A DNA stretch of 64,000 bases. It comes from Hymenoscyphus infarciens (Eukaryota; Ascomycota; Leotiomycetes; Helotiales; Helotiaceae). Position 1 is the first letter of the stretch. Every line of letters starts with the position of its first letter. A model generated the notes under the pieces. The model made no database searches, was not told where the DNA came from, and worked only from the letters and a program-made list of their open reading frames with translations. The position numbers were made by a program, and so were the translations under genes. Where the stretch lies: contig LLCB01000250.1 of the NCBI GenBank assembly GCA_001414345.1, forward strand, positions 25,008 to 89,007, in the 5' to 3' direction. Shown piece after piece: positions 44,350 to 56,060 of this stretch.

Positions 44350-46213
44350 TCATTCCCCTTGAAGGTCGTCCCACCTCTTCCTACAAGTGGCGTTGCCAAA
44401 GTGGTAGCTCCCACCATGACTTGCAATATACTCGGCAACCAGCTTCCAGGGAACTTTGCACTCGCTGGGATCGATTCCGTGGGTCAGCTTGCGGACAGCT
44501 TTTTTCAATAGAGCAATCTGTATTCATGTCAGCTTCATTGAATCTGTAGTCGTCCGCGCTGCCGTCGTCGCGCGACAAGATGTTAATATACACACATCGT
44601 TATCATTCCACTCTGGCTTTCTTACTCGATCTGCCTTGTGCTTTGTCAATGTGCGAAACCGACCTCGTAATGTTGATTCTGCTTCAGTGAAGCCACCCTT
44701 GCGCCGGATCTCTTTGTATGACATCCCAGCCAATTTAGACTCGACGAGAAATTGATCTTTGGCATTTTGCTGGGGCATGGCTTGGGCTTGCATCACTGTT
44801 TGGGGAGGGCCCTTCCAATTTGGTACTGGTGTTGGGCCATTTGGTTGTATTTTCTTTGGCGTAGGAATTGTCGAGTTTTGTGAATTTGACTCCACATGCT
44901 TGGATGATTTCTGGTTCGTTGACGATTTAACGCTTCCACCGGAATTGTGTTTCGCCCGGCTCGGCCTACTCGCTCTTGCCCTTGGTGAAGCAGCAGCTTT
45001 TCTGCTTTTGGCATTGGAACTGTTATCATTGCTCGGTAAAATTGGTACATGTCGTCTGTTGGAGCTTGATCCCGAATCTGGAAGCTTTTGGCGTGCTGGA
45101 CGAATAGGTCTTGGCTTCTCGACAACCATCTTTTCCGATGCCGCATAGTCTGAATCTTCCTCAGCTCCGCTAGACGAATCCGTCTGAGATGGCGTGCTCT
45201 CTGGGATAGAGGCAGAATATGAGAACGACCCATGCGGTGAAACGTTGGCAAGATGCATTTGCTTGGGAGAGATGGTGCTTGGGCTAGGATCTTGTGAAGT
45301 CCACTTGATGTCCGTACTTGTGTTTGGATTCCACAAGTTGCCCTGTTGTTGTTGCGGTTGTTGTTGAGGAGTAGATACTACATTTGGCAAACCATCATGA
45401 GTTGGGTAGCCTGCCAAAGAATTTTGATGAAGATGTGTTTTGGGTACGCGAGGGGTTTCCGAAGTCCATGCGGTACTCGCCATATTATTTGTTGTGGTTG
45501 TTGACATGTCGAAACTGCCCAGGGGTTGAGAAGGCAAAGTCATGCTCGCAGGCGAATAACTTGGGTATGCAACATTGTAGATTGGTTGTTCCGTATATGG
45601 CTGAGATGGTACAGAAGAGGTTTGCGAACGGAATGGTTTGATATCCATATCATTGGAATTCATACCGTACGGATATCCTTCAAATCCTTGCTTACTGGAT
45701 ACAAAGTCTGAGAAACTACCTCGTCCAAGGTTGTTTCCGCTCCATGGAACTCCAAGCATCGGGTCAGGTTGTTGGAATTGTTGGAATTGGTTCATCATAC
45801 CTGTCGAACCTTGGTTCGGCACCGATCTCTTGTAAGTCTGGTCTTGTTGATTCGAAATTGTATATGAGCCGAACCTTGATATAGGGTTTACTGCAGGGCG
45901 GGACACAGAAGCAGAAGATGGCTGGAAGTATCCACCATAAGCTGAATTATGCACCTTCATTTCGTTAGTTGTTTTTGAATATATCAAGAGTCCTTTGGTA
46001 TTTGTTCCTTACTTGGAAAGTTTCGATGTTGCCAAATTGATCCCAATTGTTGTTTTGCGATGAAGCCACGGGCCCAAAGCCATTCCAAGCTTTCATATCG
46101 TTATTTGTGTTCGTCATCTCAACAAGCCTTTGATGCAGAAGATTCGTTCTATGGGGCGGAACAAAGGTTTCGAAGCCATTCAAGACAATTCGGGGCGGTG
46201 CGTTCATAAACAT
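44350..46213 (-). CDS. Myb/SANT-like DNA-binding protein
   Basis: Putative nuclear transcription factor of about 575 residues. Exons 46213-46013, 45954-44596, 44517-44350; introns GTAAGG...GAAG (58 nt, CTAAC branch) and GTGTGT...TACAG (78 nt). The first 400 residues are low complexity, rich in Ser/Gln/Asn/Pro. A basic segment (RKAAASPRARASRPSRAKH) is a candidate nuclear signal. The C-terminal ~110 residues form the DNA-binding part: DQFLVESKLAGMSYKEIRRKGGF with TESTLRGRFRTLTK-like helices, then a Myb-like repeat (KPEWNDNDIALLKKAV, VPWKLVAEYI, NATCRKRWDDL) with the spaced tryptophans. The second intron falls inside that Myb repeat. Targets unknown. It converges with the Ap4A phosphorylase gene. 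Confidence 0.87.
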
Positions 46214-49200
46214 TGTGGTAACTCCTCACCGCTCCCCTCTTCTTCGTATGTAGCTTTGCGGGAGCTCTACACCAAGTGGTCCTCTTGATGCGCATCAGAA
46301 GCAGGATTCCTGGGAATTTCGCTGTCTGTCAGTTCAGCGTATGCAATGCAGCATCGCTTTCCAACAGCAGAAGCTGTGCAGGCGGTCGGGTTGTGAGGGT
46401 TGGCTTCAGATGCAAATTCGAGCTTTCTAGACTTGCTTCGGTATTTGAAAGAATTATTTGACTGGCTGTTTATGCCCCACCTCCCCCTTTTCTTTCGTTC
46501 TAAAGCGATGAAAACACAGACTGTCTCTGAATTAGAAATATGCCAGATGTCCTTGGCGTCGAGCAATGAGAATGAACTGGCCCTATCGTCATGATACATT
46601 GGCTACACCGCCAATGAAAGCAGTAGGGTGGGTGTAGGTGCTTACCTATATTCAAGAGCAGCTTTTTCTCCTCAATGAGACACGTAATTATCCTTGTACT
46701 ATACAGTTGTATGATACCCTGGCGAGAATTCTTGTTGGCGACGCTTACAGAATGTTCAGATCAATTATAAAGTTACAGGAAATTTCATGAGGTTATAGAA
46801 TGGAAATGCATGCGCTACCCTGAACATTTGGATGATTGTGTGGGAGAAACTGAACCATAGTACCAGGCGAGTCCTGGTGATACTCTCGATGGCAATCTTA
46901 GACCTTGGTCTTCTAGATTTCCGAAGAAGGGAGTCTTCCCGCGAGGACGTGCCCCTTCCTCGGATTTTGCTGTCAAGAGCGCTTCGAATTGCCCTATGAA
47001 ATTCCTCGCAAGGAAAATGGGTTGATCAGTGGCGTCACCAGATTGTTACTATGGACACTATGCCTACTTTATCGAGTACCAGGAACTGAAAATCTGAGAA
47101 ATTAATCATCTCTCACTCTTTGCCCCTACCGTCAATGTAGGTACTATTTCTCAATACATCTGTAATTCCCCTATTTGGTTAGTGCGGCATCAGGCTTCTT
47201 TTAATGTGGTCCCTTCGAAAAGAGCGGCTATACCGCATGACCCGAACTGCACTGCACGTGCCCGCCATTGGGCTAGGTATGAGAATGAACTCGTTCGCCT
47301 GTCTCGTATCGATGGGGAATAGTTGGATACTGGAAGGATCCCATGTTTCTGTGGTGTGTTACTTGGGCACGAACCAGACGTTTCTGACCGCAGCAAACTC
47401 GGATACCTGCAGCTTGACCCGAGCTTGGACGGCTTGAAAACTGATATTACTTTGGGCAAACGACCAATTGGAGGCGGTCCTGGCCCATTTTCTGCAGTTT
47501 TGACCGCTTTGATCGCTGTGTGGAAGATACTTTGAGAGTGGTAGGGGTGTTTTCCGGTTACCTCCGAATCCTGTGGTAGCGAAGTATCTTTGAAGACTCT
47601 GTACTATCAACCAACGTGTTATGAAGTACTGAAGTGAAAAAGCACGCGATATTCAAATATTACCTCCAAACCTCACGGGATGACTCCCCCTGGTTACCCG
47701 TACCCTTGCCACCTCATTCGTTTCAACCAACCAAGACAATTGTCAAGTCAATCATACTAAATATTGTTCTAGGAACTAGCTATGCACCACACACCTCAAG
47801 GTTAATACTTCCTCCTCGTCTGAAGTTCCTCCCAAATTCCCATATTTGAGTAGACACAGGCCAGCTCGGCAGGCGGCACAACCACAAACAGTTACACAAG
47901 GACCAGGGCAGGGCAGTCGATCGATCCATGCCCACTGACCAGCTTTTCGGATTGTTGCACAGAGCATATGTAAGAACTTAGCGACCCGCATATGGGGCAT
48001 ACCCATGCTTTCTCAGCGTGAAATTCCAACGTCAGGTCTCACATTTCGAGCATATAAACCATACCTCTTTGCTTTTGCCTCCCGTGGGAGTCCCCACAAG
48101 CACAGGGAAATCAGCTATGCCGAGCCTTTACCCAATTTTTCCACCCTGATAAGAGTCTGATTGTTTGGGAAGGAAAATAACAGGCTCTTGACGGGCAACT
48201 TGGGGGAGAGAAAGTTTGGTAACGGTTCTGGGCTGTGGGGTGCGAAACTTGGTATTTGATTATTGGTTTTGATAGATGAGGGGTGGAAGTTACGGTGAGG
48301 GAGCGTGGGGATTTCAAGAATTTCCCATGTTGCAAAAGATAAGCGTTGGTTGAGCAAGACATTCTTCCTTCACGCGGGGATTAGATATCATTCCGTGAGG
48401 ACTCGAGAGCAAAGACCTTCATATGACCAAGTCCCATTTCGAACTCTGGAACAGAAGTTTCCCTGTTGAAATTTGCCGCCTTCTTCTCCTATCAGAAAAA
48501 CCAGTCACTTCCATGTTTCCTGGGCATGAGAGGTTTATGCAGAAGCTTAGGCCTGAAGCATGTGCCGGAGCTCATCCTGGGAGGGGGTTTGCACTTCATC
48601 CTGGTGTGTGGGGGTTATGATCGTGCGATCTTCATATCGGAGGATTTCTTGCTGCTTCGAGATGGGGGTACATACGCCACCCGTCGACTGGGAACCCCCT
48701 GGGGAAAGTACTAGGATGGCAACGGGCTTATGGCTAGGAAAAGCGGGCAAGGTGAGGTTGTTTGTGGGTGGGTGGTGAGAAGTGATTGGCGCGTGTTTCA
48801 TGGGACTGATGACAAGGAGTTGACCAATGATTGTGTTACTCTTGGTGCTTTTTGGAAGCATTTCTGTGTAATGATCGTTTGCCCTCTTCTCATAACTTGA
48901 TGTGACGTGGATTTTTATCCTCTATGTGCTATGCTATCTTTTCTTGGGGTGTTTTGTTTTGCACTTTATAGATATTGGAGCTTGACTGTGAATCAAAGGG
49001 GCATCACGTGGAAACACTCGCTTCGACACCAATCAGAAGACCGTCAACACTTTGTCCTCCTAGAAAGTGGGATAATGGGTTACTTATTTACTATGGGGTC
49101 AATTTCAGAATTGCAAGAAATATCTGACAAAACATCGAAGCTGATTGTCTTAAGATACTTTACTTGAATTACCTTGGATATTTAAGAACAACGAGGGCTG

Positions 49201-49676
49201 GGTAGTCAGGTACGAAACTGGACTGCAGCTGTAAATATTTCATGAACCTACAGCCTCCACAGGTCATGAATTAATATCGGCTCTAATCACAGATTTTAAA
49301 CGAATCATATTCTTTGCGTCTTTCGTGGAAATAAAATCTGAGTTCTGAAGGTTTATACTTTGCTGATCTTTCTTGCCAATTTAGGATCCTAGGATTCCCC
49401 TGTCGCAGCCTCAGCTTCCATTTTTCCGATGCAATTGAATACTTTCTGTCCTACCCCCCCCCTCTTCCCTTTGCTCCATGTAGCAGACTTCTTTTGGCCT
49501 ATATATCCCGGAACGTGGAAATATATTCAAAGTTTGTGTTTGACAAGCCATTGCTCCACAGAAGTTATAATCGCTCGGACCACCTCTCACCCAATACGCG
49601 AACGATTATCCTCAACGTTTTGGAAATACTTGTCTTGATTGTCAGATGACTAGGGCGAGTCTGTTCTTGAGAATCA
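46214..49676. other. Gene-poor region, nothing recognised
   Basis: About 3.4 kb. Frames at 47204-47437, 48423-48620 and 48907-49167 are short, overlap others on the opposite strand and show no domain. Composition is normal, so this is not a RIP block. No RNA gene or repeat was found by eye. Confidence 0.4.
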
Positions 49677-50230
49677 TTATTTGAAACCAACAACGACACA
49701 GTCCTTAACAATATCACCTCCCTCGGCCAAGAGTAAAACCCACTCTTCGACAAATTTGTAGCGCTCAAATTGTTCCCACCCAGCTGGTGAAATTGGCCTT
49801 CCGTCCTGCTTAAGTCTTTGATGAACTGTCTTAATTTCGGACCATCAGTAGTGTTTTCGTAAGCGAATTCCGTTATCTGCGAAATGAGCAATGATTGAAT
49901 CCATGGCAGCGTTGGTGAACTGGGGAGAAATAAACTTGTCGCCCAAAACCCACCATCCGATTGCTGTAGGTTCATCAAATTGTCTTTCTACAGCCTCTCC
50001 ACCCCAAACGATGCACCCTGTATATAACCAGCTGACAAAGGCACCCACGACGTCAGGTGATTCTTGGGGGAGAATTACCTCGCCTGTATGTGCCTCTTTG
50101 AAGTCACCGTAAAGGCTTGCTTCGAAGAACTCTGAATAGTGTCCGAGAAGGGTTCTGTGGCACATTAATTTGACCTCTACTTTACCAACAGCTTTGAGAA
50201 ATTATGATGCAGAGAGCGGACCACCTCAAG
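49677..50230 (-). pseudogene. BTB/POZ-domain pseudogene
   Basis: Broken relative of the BTB gene at 53249-54116. The first frame (from about 50230; VGKVEVKLMCHRTLLGHYSE, then FEASLYGDFKEA, VVGAFVSWLYTGCIVW, WVLGDKFISPQFTNAAMDSI) follows the BTB fold and the family's ...VLGDRWL...FANAVM region. Around 49865 the match jumps to another frame (ITEFAYENTTDGPKLRQFIKDL, against VEYVYEKTTDGSKLRLLIQD in the paralogue), and near 49755 to a third (FVEEWVLLLAEGGDIVKD, ending in TAA at 49677-49679). Two frameshifts and no supported ATG exon make it non-functional. It is not TA-rich, so decay was by indels rather than RIP. Confidence 0.8.
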
Positions 50231-50910
50231 TCTTTTGTACATCATTCCACGGTACCACAAATGGTATCTCACTTATTGGGAGGAAACTTCCTAGCCAGTG
50301 AGAGAATAGTGCAAGCTTTTTGAATATACCAGCAGCCAGGAGTTATGCCAAAAAAAAACCCTTAAAAAGGGAGCACCGCCGACCAGAACCTTCGAACACC
50401 ATTCCGACCACATTGTAACACTTGGCCCTCGAAACCATCCAACCCGTACCAGATAAACAATTCCCATTGAAGCAAAAGCGAGAGACAGTCCTATTAGGCG
50501 ACCGGTATGCACAAAGGGGGCACTCATCGTCAAGTCCAACCATGGTCATCCTAGAATACCACATGGAACTTCAGAGCAGAGACTACACCTGGGCGCCGGG
50601 GGACACAGGGTTGGTCATGTATGCTCAAATGGTGGACAAAACTATGAAGGAGAGCATGGTCAAGAGTACCACCAATTCGGCCCACCAATTGCGCACAGGG
50701 CAGGACATCTGCCTATTTAGGAGAGGAGACGGTAATTATCAATACATCGACTAACTATACCACATGGTACCTCGACTAGGAGCTGTTCTTTTCAAGTGTC
50801 TTAGGACTTTTAGAGTAACTTAATCAATCCAAGAGACTTTCGACTTCACAGAGTAAAAGAATACTAAAACCCTAAAGTGAATAGTACTTCGTTGCCTTCA
50901 AACACCAAAA
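50231..50910. other. Spacer, no gene recognised
   Basis: A + frame from an ATG at 50542 to 50754 (70 codons) has no recognisable sequence. Nothing else seen. Confidence 0.35.
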
Positions 50911-51541
50911 CTTATATTGAACGTTTTCTTCTGATTGTCAAAGAGAACGTGAAAACTCAGATCAAATGTTCCTTCCGGTTGCTGACGAGGACGATCTTAT
51001 ATCGAACATAAGAATTTCTATTAAACGTTTTCTTCTGATTCCTAAAAAAGCCAAATATCTTCTATTGAACTTTGGAACTTATGTCGAACGTTTTCTTCCG
51101 ATTGTTTAAGTACAGCATCCTGAATACACTAAACTCCAAAGACGACTAAATCGTAAAGGGTCACTTTTTTGAGGTAGGTGATAGAGTAACAATCTTATAT
51201 TATTCGCTCTTGCTTTCGCTCTTGCTTTCGCTCTTGCTTTCGCTCTTGCTTTCGTATCCATTATATAGGGAATGAATGAGAGACTGGGATAGCGCTACGT
51301 GGTATTGCTATATCCAGCTTAGTTTGGCGTAAGGATGCTTAATGTTAGACTCTAGAGACCTTTCAGTCAAGGTTAACGGGAGCTGTCGAAACCCCTCATA
51401 TTTTACCCCTTATATCGAAAGTTAGAAATCATATCAAAAGTCTTCTTCTGATTATTAGAGAGACTGTCAAAGTAAATTATATCGAACTTTAGAACTTATA
51501 TCAAATACTCTCTCTCGATTATCAAAGGGAATATCAGTATG
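50911..51541. repeat. Degenerate ~65-bp repeat, about five copies
   Basis: Units begin near 50911, 50997, 51060, 51413 and 51478. Each has a TTATATCGAACTTTAGAA-like start and a GAACGTTTTCTTCTGATT-like core. Copies differ by substitutions and small indels. A gap of about 280 bp between the third and fourth holds the 12-bp repeat. Confidence 0.6.
51205..51254. repeat. 12-bp minisatellite CGCTCTTGCTTT x4
   Basis: Four perfect 12-bp units (51205-51252) plus two bases of a fifth. A single unit-like string (GCTCTTGCTTTCGCT) also occurs near 40490. Confidence 0.9.
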
Positions 51542-51868
51542 TATCTTCTTAAGTTTCTAATTTAATCTTGCTTTTCTGCTTTCTCTAGAATAAGAGCCTT
51601 CTCTAAAGAACTTTACTAGAAGATAAACTAAAAGAGGTTTAAAACTCAAAGTGGTTTTTTTTATCTCAATTTTCTATCTTATTCTTTATTTCCTAGTTTC
51701 TTGAGAAAACACTTCTTCTTTTAAGAACCTTACTTAGATATAACCTAACAAAGTATTTGCTTCAAAAGAGACAAGTAGAGTAAAACTCCCATTTGCTCTC
51801 TATTTACTATTCTCTTTAAACTAATATCTTTCTCTATAGAACTCTACTTAACTGGTAACTGATATACT

Positions 51869-52757
51869 CAGTGTGGTCGATAGTATTTGCAATATTATAC
51901 CACCACGATATATTGTTGGAAACCCACTTTAATACGTACTATTTATACCTTTTAAATGCCACGATATCCAACAATATTATCCTTTATATTGTTGGTATTT
52001 TAATCGATATCATGATAATATCGTGGTGTTGCCAAGCCTAAATATTTAAGCTTTTTACCCCGGATTTGACTCTACTTCTTTTTAGCCTCATCTTTTGAAA
52101 CTACATAGTACAACGCACAGTGCAGAAAATATAGTGCTGAATAGCTAGAATTATAGATCTATTTAAATAGAGTATTTTAAAAAAAAGAATCATATAAATA
52201 GCTCTTAAACTGACCCGAGTAGCACAAAGTGGCCTGTGCGAGCGGAAAACATGTCTAAAAATCTATCAACACCAAGTACTAATTCGACGACAACAACGTT
52301 AGATTAATAGCTAGAATAAATATATAAACTAGTATATTAGATTTATTGAATTTTACCCTTTAATTATATATAAAGATTAACTAAATCGATGAATAAAAAA
52401 TCATTTAGTCTAAATACTAGCTAAATTATATATATAATTCTATGAAACGATTATATTAGTTTAAAAAAATAAAGCCAAGCTTTCTAGTATACGCTTAATC
52501 TTTATTTAATAAAGTATATAATACGAAGTTTAGTAATAAGTAAGTGATAAAAGAGTATATAGAAAAAGTGTGAATAGCCTCATTTTAAGAAAAAGTGGGT
52601 TTTAGCGCTTACGAGTCATTAAAAGATATACCGTATGATATCACGATATTACGATCGTATTATAGCGTATTTGGATACGTACTACTGGGATATCATGATA
52701 ATATATTAATCTAAAATACTGCAGTATTTTATCACGATAATACTATCGACCACACTG
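51869..52757. mobile_element. hAT-type non-autonomous DNA element (889 bp)
   Basis: Perfect 19-bp terminal inverted repeats (CAGTGTGGTCGATAGTATT at 51869 and its complement ending at 52757) are flanked by an exact 8-bp target duplication, GATATACT (51861-51868 and 52758-52765). Eight-base duplications and CAG...CTG ends are the hAT superfamily signature. Subterminal CACGATA/TATCGTG motifs recur at both ends, where hAT transposases bind. The inside is AT-rich with stops and no transposase frame, so it is a MITE-like or internally deleted copy. It lies between the BTB pseudogene and the intact BTB gene. Confidence 0.9.
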
Positions 52758-52765
52758 GATATACT

Positions 52766-53248
52766 CTTACTCTTAATAGAGATAAGTATTAAAAATTCGC
52801 TTTTTATATCTATTTCTCTATTTAAATGCGTTACTAAAGTATCAAACCTACAAGTCTTCTCAATTCACTACACCTCGCCGCTTTACAAAAAAACCCTAGC
52901 AAATTATAATTTTCTCGCTTACAGCATCCGATTGGACAGCAAGTTCACAGCCCAATTCAGTCCTTATATACGCGACTTCTTATCTTTCAATCTCTTTTGA
53001 AAACTTGTCAACAACAACACTTTCCTGCCGTCTGGCTTTGCAACAAACAACGCCTTTGCCAGCACTTTTTGGTCCTTGTTTCATCACGGCGGCGTTCACC
53101 GACCCCTTTTTGGAGTAGCTAGAAAGCTCTGTGGGTATGTTTTCTATCTGTTTGAAGTCACGGTGAATCAAAGCTAATAGCAATATCTCAAAGATACCAC
53201 CTGCCAATACCTGTCGCTCTCGCGCTGTGTTAGCATACCCTCATCACA
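52766..53248. other. Promoter region of the BTB gene
   Basis: About 480 bp between the hAT element's target duplication and the BTB start. The left half is AT-rich. No other gene. Confidence 0.4.
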
Positions 53249-54116
53249 ATGGCTACCGAATTGGCAACACATCTCTCAGAGGTCGCTCGGCTGTAAGTGC
53301 TTATACTCTCGCCTCAACCCCCTGATGTTTTGCCTGGAATACGTGCTAATCTTTGATATTCACAGCACCAACGCATGTCCAGATATGGCTACATTGATCG
53401 TCGGCGCCGACGAAGTCCAAATCACCTGCCACAAAGCCCTCCTCGCGTACCATTCCGTCTATTTCGAGAAGACCCTGTATGGCCAATTCTCCGAAGCCAG
53501 TACAAACGAAGTAGTCTTGTACGACCCAGAACACCCTGAGCTACGCCCTGAGATTGTAAAGGTCTTTGTCAACTGGTTGTACACAGGAAAGATCACCTGG
53601 CAAAACAAAGATATCACTGCTGGAAAGTACGAGGAATGCGAGAAGGATTGGTCCCTCCGCGCCCCAGCATTGGAACTCTGGGTTCTCGGAGACCGCTGGC
53701 TCGCCCATAAATTCGCCAATGCGGTTATGTCCTCGTTCTTGACCTTCCTCGGGGGTGGTGGTCGGGACCCTAATCCAAAAATTCCAACTAGCACAGTTGA
53801 ATACGTCTACGAGAAGACCACCGACGGATCCAAGTTGCGTCTTCTGATTCAGGACATGATCCGAGAGAAGGGACCTTTTGGACGTTACGGTTACGACCCT
53901 GGAACCATACAACGAGATGCTTGGATTGAGCTCTGCGCTCGAGGAGGAGAACACCCTGGAGCCATCGTGAGAGACCATATTGAGCATGGCTTCAACAATG
54001 AAGGACAGTTGCACGAGCGACCCTATAATCCCCAGAACCGTGGAAAGTACCTCTTCGATATCGAGGGCAAATCGCTTGCAGAATGGGAGATCAAGTTTCA
54101 GCCGATATCAAGGTAG
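53249..54116 (+). CDS. BTB/POZ-domain protein
   Basis: 264-residue protein with one N-terminal BTB/POZ domain, a dimerisation and cullin-3 adaptor fold; this fungal subfamily is uncharacterised. Exons 53249-53292 and 53366-54116, intron GTAAGT...CACAG (73 nt). BTB signature residues run from about 24 to 110: LIVGADEVQITCHKALLAYH (the His-Lys pair of the fold), YFEKTLYGQFSEA and VKVFVNWLYTGKITW. A conserved C-terminal region follows (ALELWVLGDRWLAHKFANAVM, then VYEKTTDGSKLRLLIQDM and AWIELCARGGEH), shared with the pseudogene at 49677-50230. No Kelch, ankyrin or zinc-finger partner domain is present. The gene ends at PISR, just before a glycine-rich 30-bp repeat. Confidence 0.88.
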
Positions 54117-54230
54117 GGATTGAGTGAGACGTTCAGAAAAAAACACGAAGGTAACCCCTTTTTGCGTTTTACGATTTGCGTTTTACGTTTTGCGCTTTGG
54201 ATTTGGGACTGGTGGAACGGGGACTGGAGG

Positions 54231-54380
54231 AATGGGAGCTGGAGGCTCAGGAGGTGGAGGAATGGGAGCTGGAGGCTCAGGAGGTGGAGGAATGGGAGCT
54301 GGAGGCTCAGGAGGTGGAGGATCGGGAGCTGGAGGCTCAGGAGGTGGAGGATCGGGAGCTGGGGGTTCGGGAGGATCAGG
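54231..54380 (+). repeat. 30-bp minisatellite, five units, just 3' of the BTB gene
   Basis: Units of GGAGCTGGAGGCTCAGGAGG-containing 30 bp at 54231, 54261, 54291, 54321 and a diverged fifth at 54351. The first three start AATGG, the last two ATCGG. All three + frames stay open through it; one would encode MGAGGSGGGG repeats. It begins 115 bp after the BTB stop. Just upstream, TGCGTTTTACG occurs twice (54163-54190). Confidence 0.9.
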
Positions 54381-54480
54381 AGCTAGAAGGACAAGCCTAC
54401 GCAAACGGTCGGTTTTTAGGCCATCGGGGTGATGTAAACGTGTCTGAATCAGACTCTGAATCTATGGGTTTTGTTAGCTA

Positions 54481-55744
54481 GAAAATACAGAGTAAACTAA
54501 GTAAACTGCTCATAATTGTTTTAGTTTATAAGTTGCTAGTAGGTAGTACTTATAGATTATTTCTTACTTTATATATACTATAGGCCTAATACTTATAAAT
54601 GTTTAAGGCTTATATAGTATATTAGTAAAAGATCTTTTAATATCTATAAATTTTTATATAGCTCTAATACTTATAAAATGTTTATAGCTTATATAATATA
54701 TTAGTAAAGGATCTTTTAATATATTTAAGTTTTATATATAATATAATAGTTTAGATTATAGTATAACTATGATTTTTATTAGCTAGAGAAACTATTTTAT
54801 AGAGTAAACTACTTATAAATAGTTATATTTATAAGTTACTTATAAGTAGTATTTATAGACTATTATAATATAATAGTAATAGATAATTCCTAATAATAGT
54901 AGCTTTTTATAAAAGTTAAAAGTTCTAATACTTATTACTTAAAGATATTAAGTTAGTAATAGTTTAAGTTAAAAACTAAAAGTAAAGTAAAGAAGGCTTA
55001 GAGAAGGTTAAGTTCTAAATAAAAGTAAGAAGAATATACTAGATTACTTAAAAAGACTATTAAAGAAGGTTATTTAATAATAAAAAAAGTATTTCTATTA
55101 TAACTTCTTTTATCTATAGACCTTAAACTTAATAAATAAATTAAGATAGCTAACTCTAATAAGTCTTAATCTTCTCTACTTACTCTACTTATATTATCTA
55201 TATTACTTATATTATAACCTTTAACTCTAATTTCTACTATAATAATATTTAATAAATTACCTCTTTTATAAGATTTACTAGAGAATTTCCTAGGTATTCT
55301 TATAAAAGTCTTAATAGCTTAAGCTACTAAAGTTAAGAGATATACTAATAGTATAGTTATTAGATAGTAGGTTTACTTTCTTAGAAGAAGAGATATCTCT
55401 AAAGATTAATCAAGAATTAGTATATATAATAGTAATATATATAGACTATATAGTTACCTGCCTTAGAACCTTACTACTTACCTTATACTCTTAATTATAT
55501 ATTTCTCTAATCTACTAGGTTTTTAACTACTAATTATTTAAAGAATATAAGAAGGCTTTATCTTATAAAAGAATAGATAGTTAAAAATCTAGAGTAGAAG
55601 AGTTAATCTTAAGAAGTAGCTTGCTATAGAAGGATTCTAAGTAAGTAAGTTATATACTATATATATACTTATAATAAAAGTAAAGTAGAGAAGCTAAGCT
55701 ATATTATTTATTAAATTCCGTATTATCTTAGAATAGCTAATTAC
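54481..55744. other. AT-rich RIP-like block, gene-free
   Basis: TA dinucleotides dominate and stops occur in every frame. Short direct repeats occur (AATACTTATAAA...GTTTA...GCTTATAT near 54590 and 54670). Probably decayed repeat DNA, identity unreadable. Confidence 0.6.
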
Positions 55745-55749
55745 CTTTT

Positions 55750-56060
55750 TATAATAGTATGCTGTTATCCTAGATAGCTAGGAGTATCTACTATATATAG
55801 GGTTTCAGCAGTTATTGTCTTACATTGTCTGTTTTAGGAAGGTTACGTAGGTTTAAGCTTTTATATTAGCTGAGGTTATTCGGTTTCAGACTCTTTTATA
55901 TAGTCTAAACCTCTTATATATAGTAGCCTACTCTTCTAGAGTTAGAAAAGGCTAGTTTAGCCTTTTCTTCTATATTAGAGCTTAGTATCTATATATATTA
56001 TTCTGCTATATATACTTCTATATACCTTTATTATAGTTATATATATTTCGTGCTATTATA
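55750..56060 (+). repeat. 5' LTR (311 bp)
   Basis: Left LTR of the CTTTT-flanked element, with GGGTTTCAGCAGTTATTGTC near 55800 and TTATATATAG near 55914. It differs from the right LTR mainly by transitions. Confidence 0.88.

Noticed and set aside
50542..50754. 70-codon + ATG frame
   Set aside because: No domain, no promoter-like leader, and low-complexity Ser/Thr/Lys content.
50911..51541. Regularly spaced repeats considered as a CRISPR-like array
   Set aside because: Eukaryotic context, diverged units, irregular spacing and no uniform spacer length.
54120..54481. Three overlapping + frames through the 30-bp repeat
   Set aside because: All three are open only because a 30-bp repeat without stops keeps every frame open; treated as a minisatellite.
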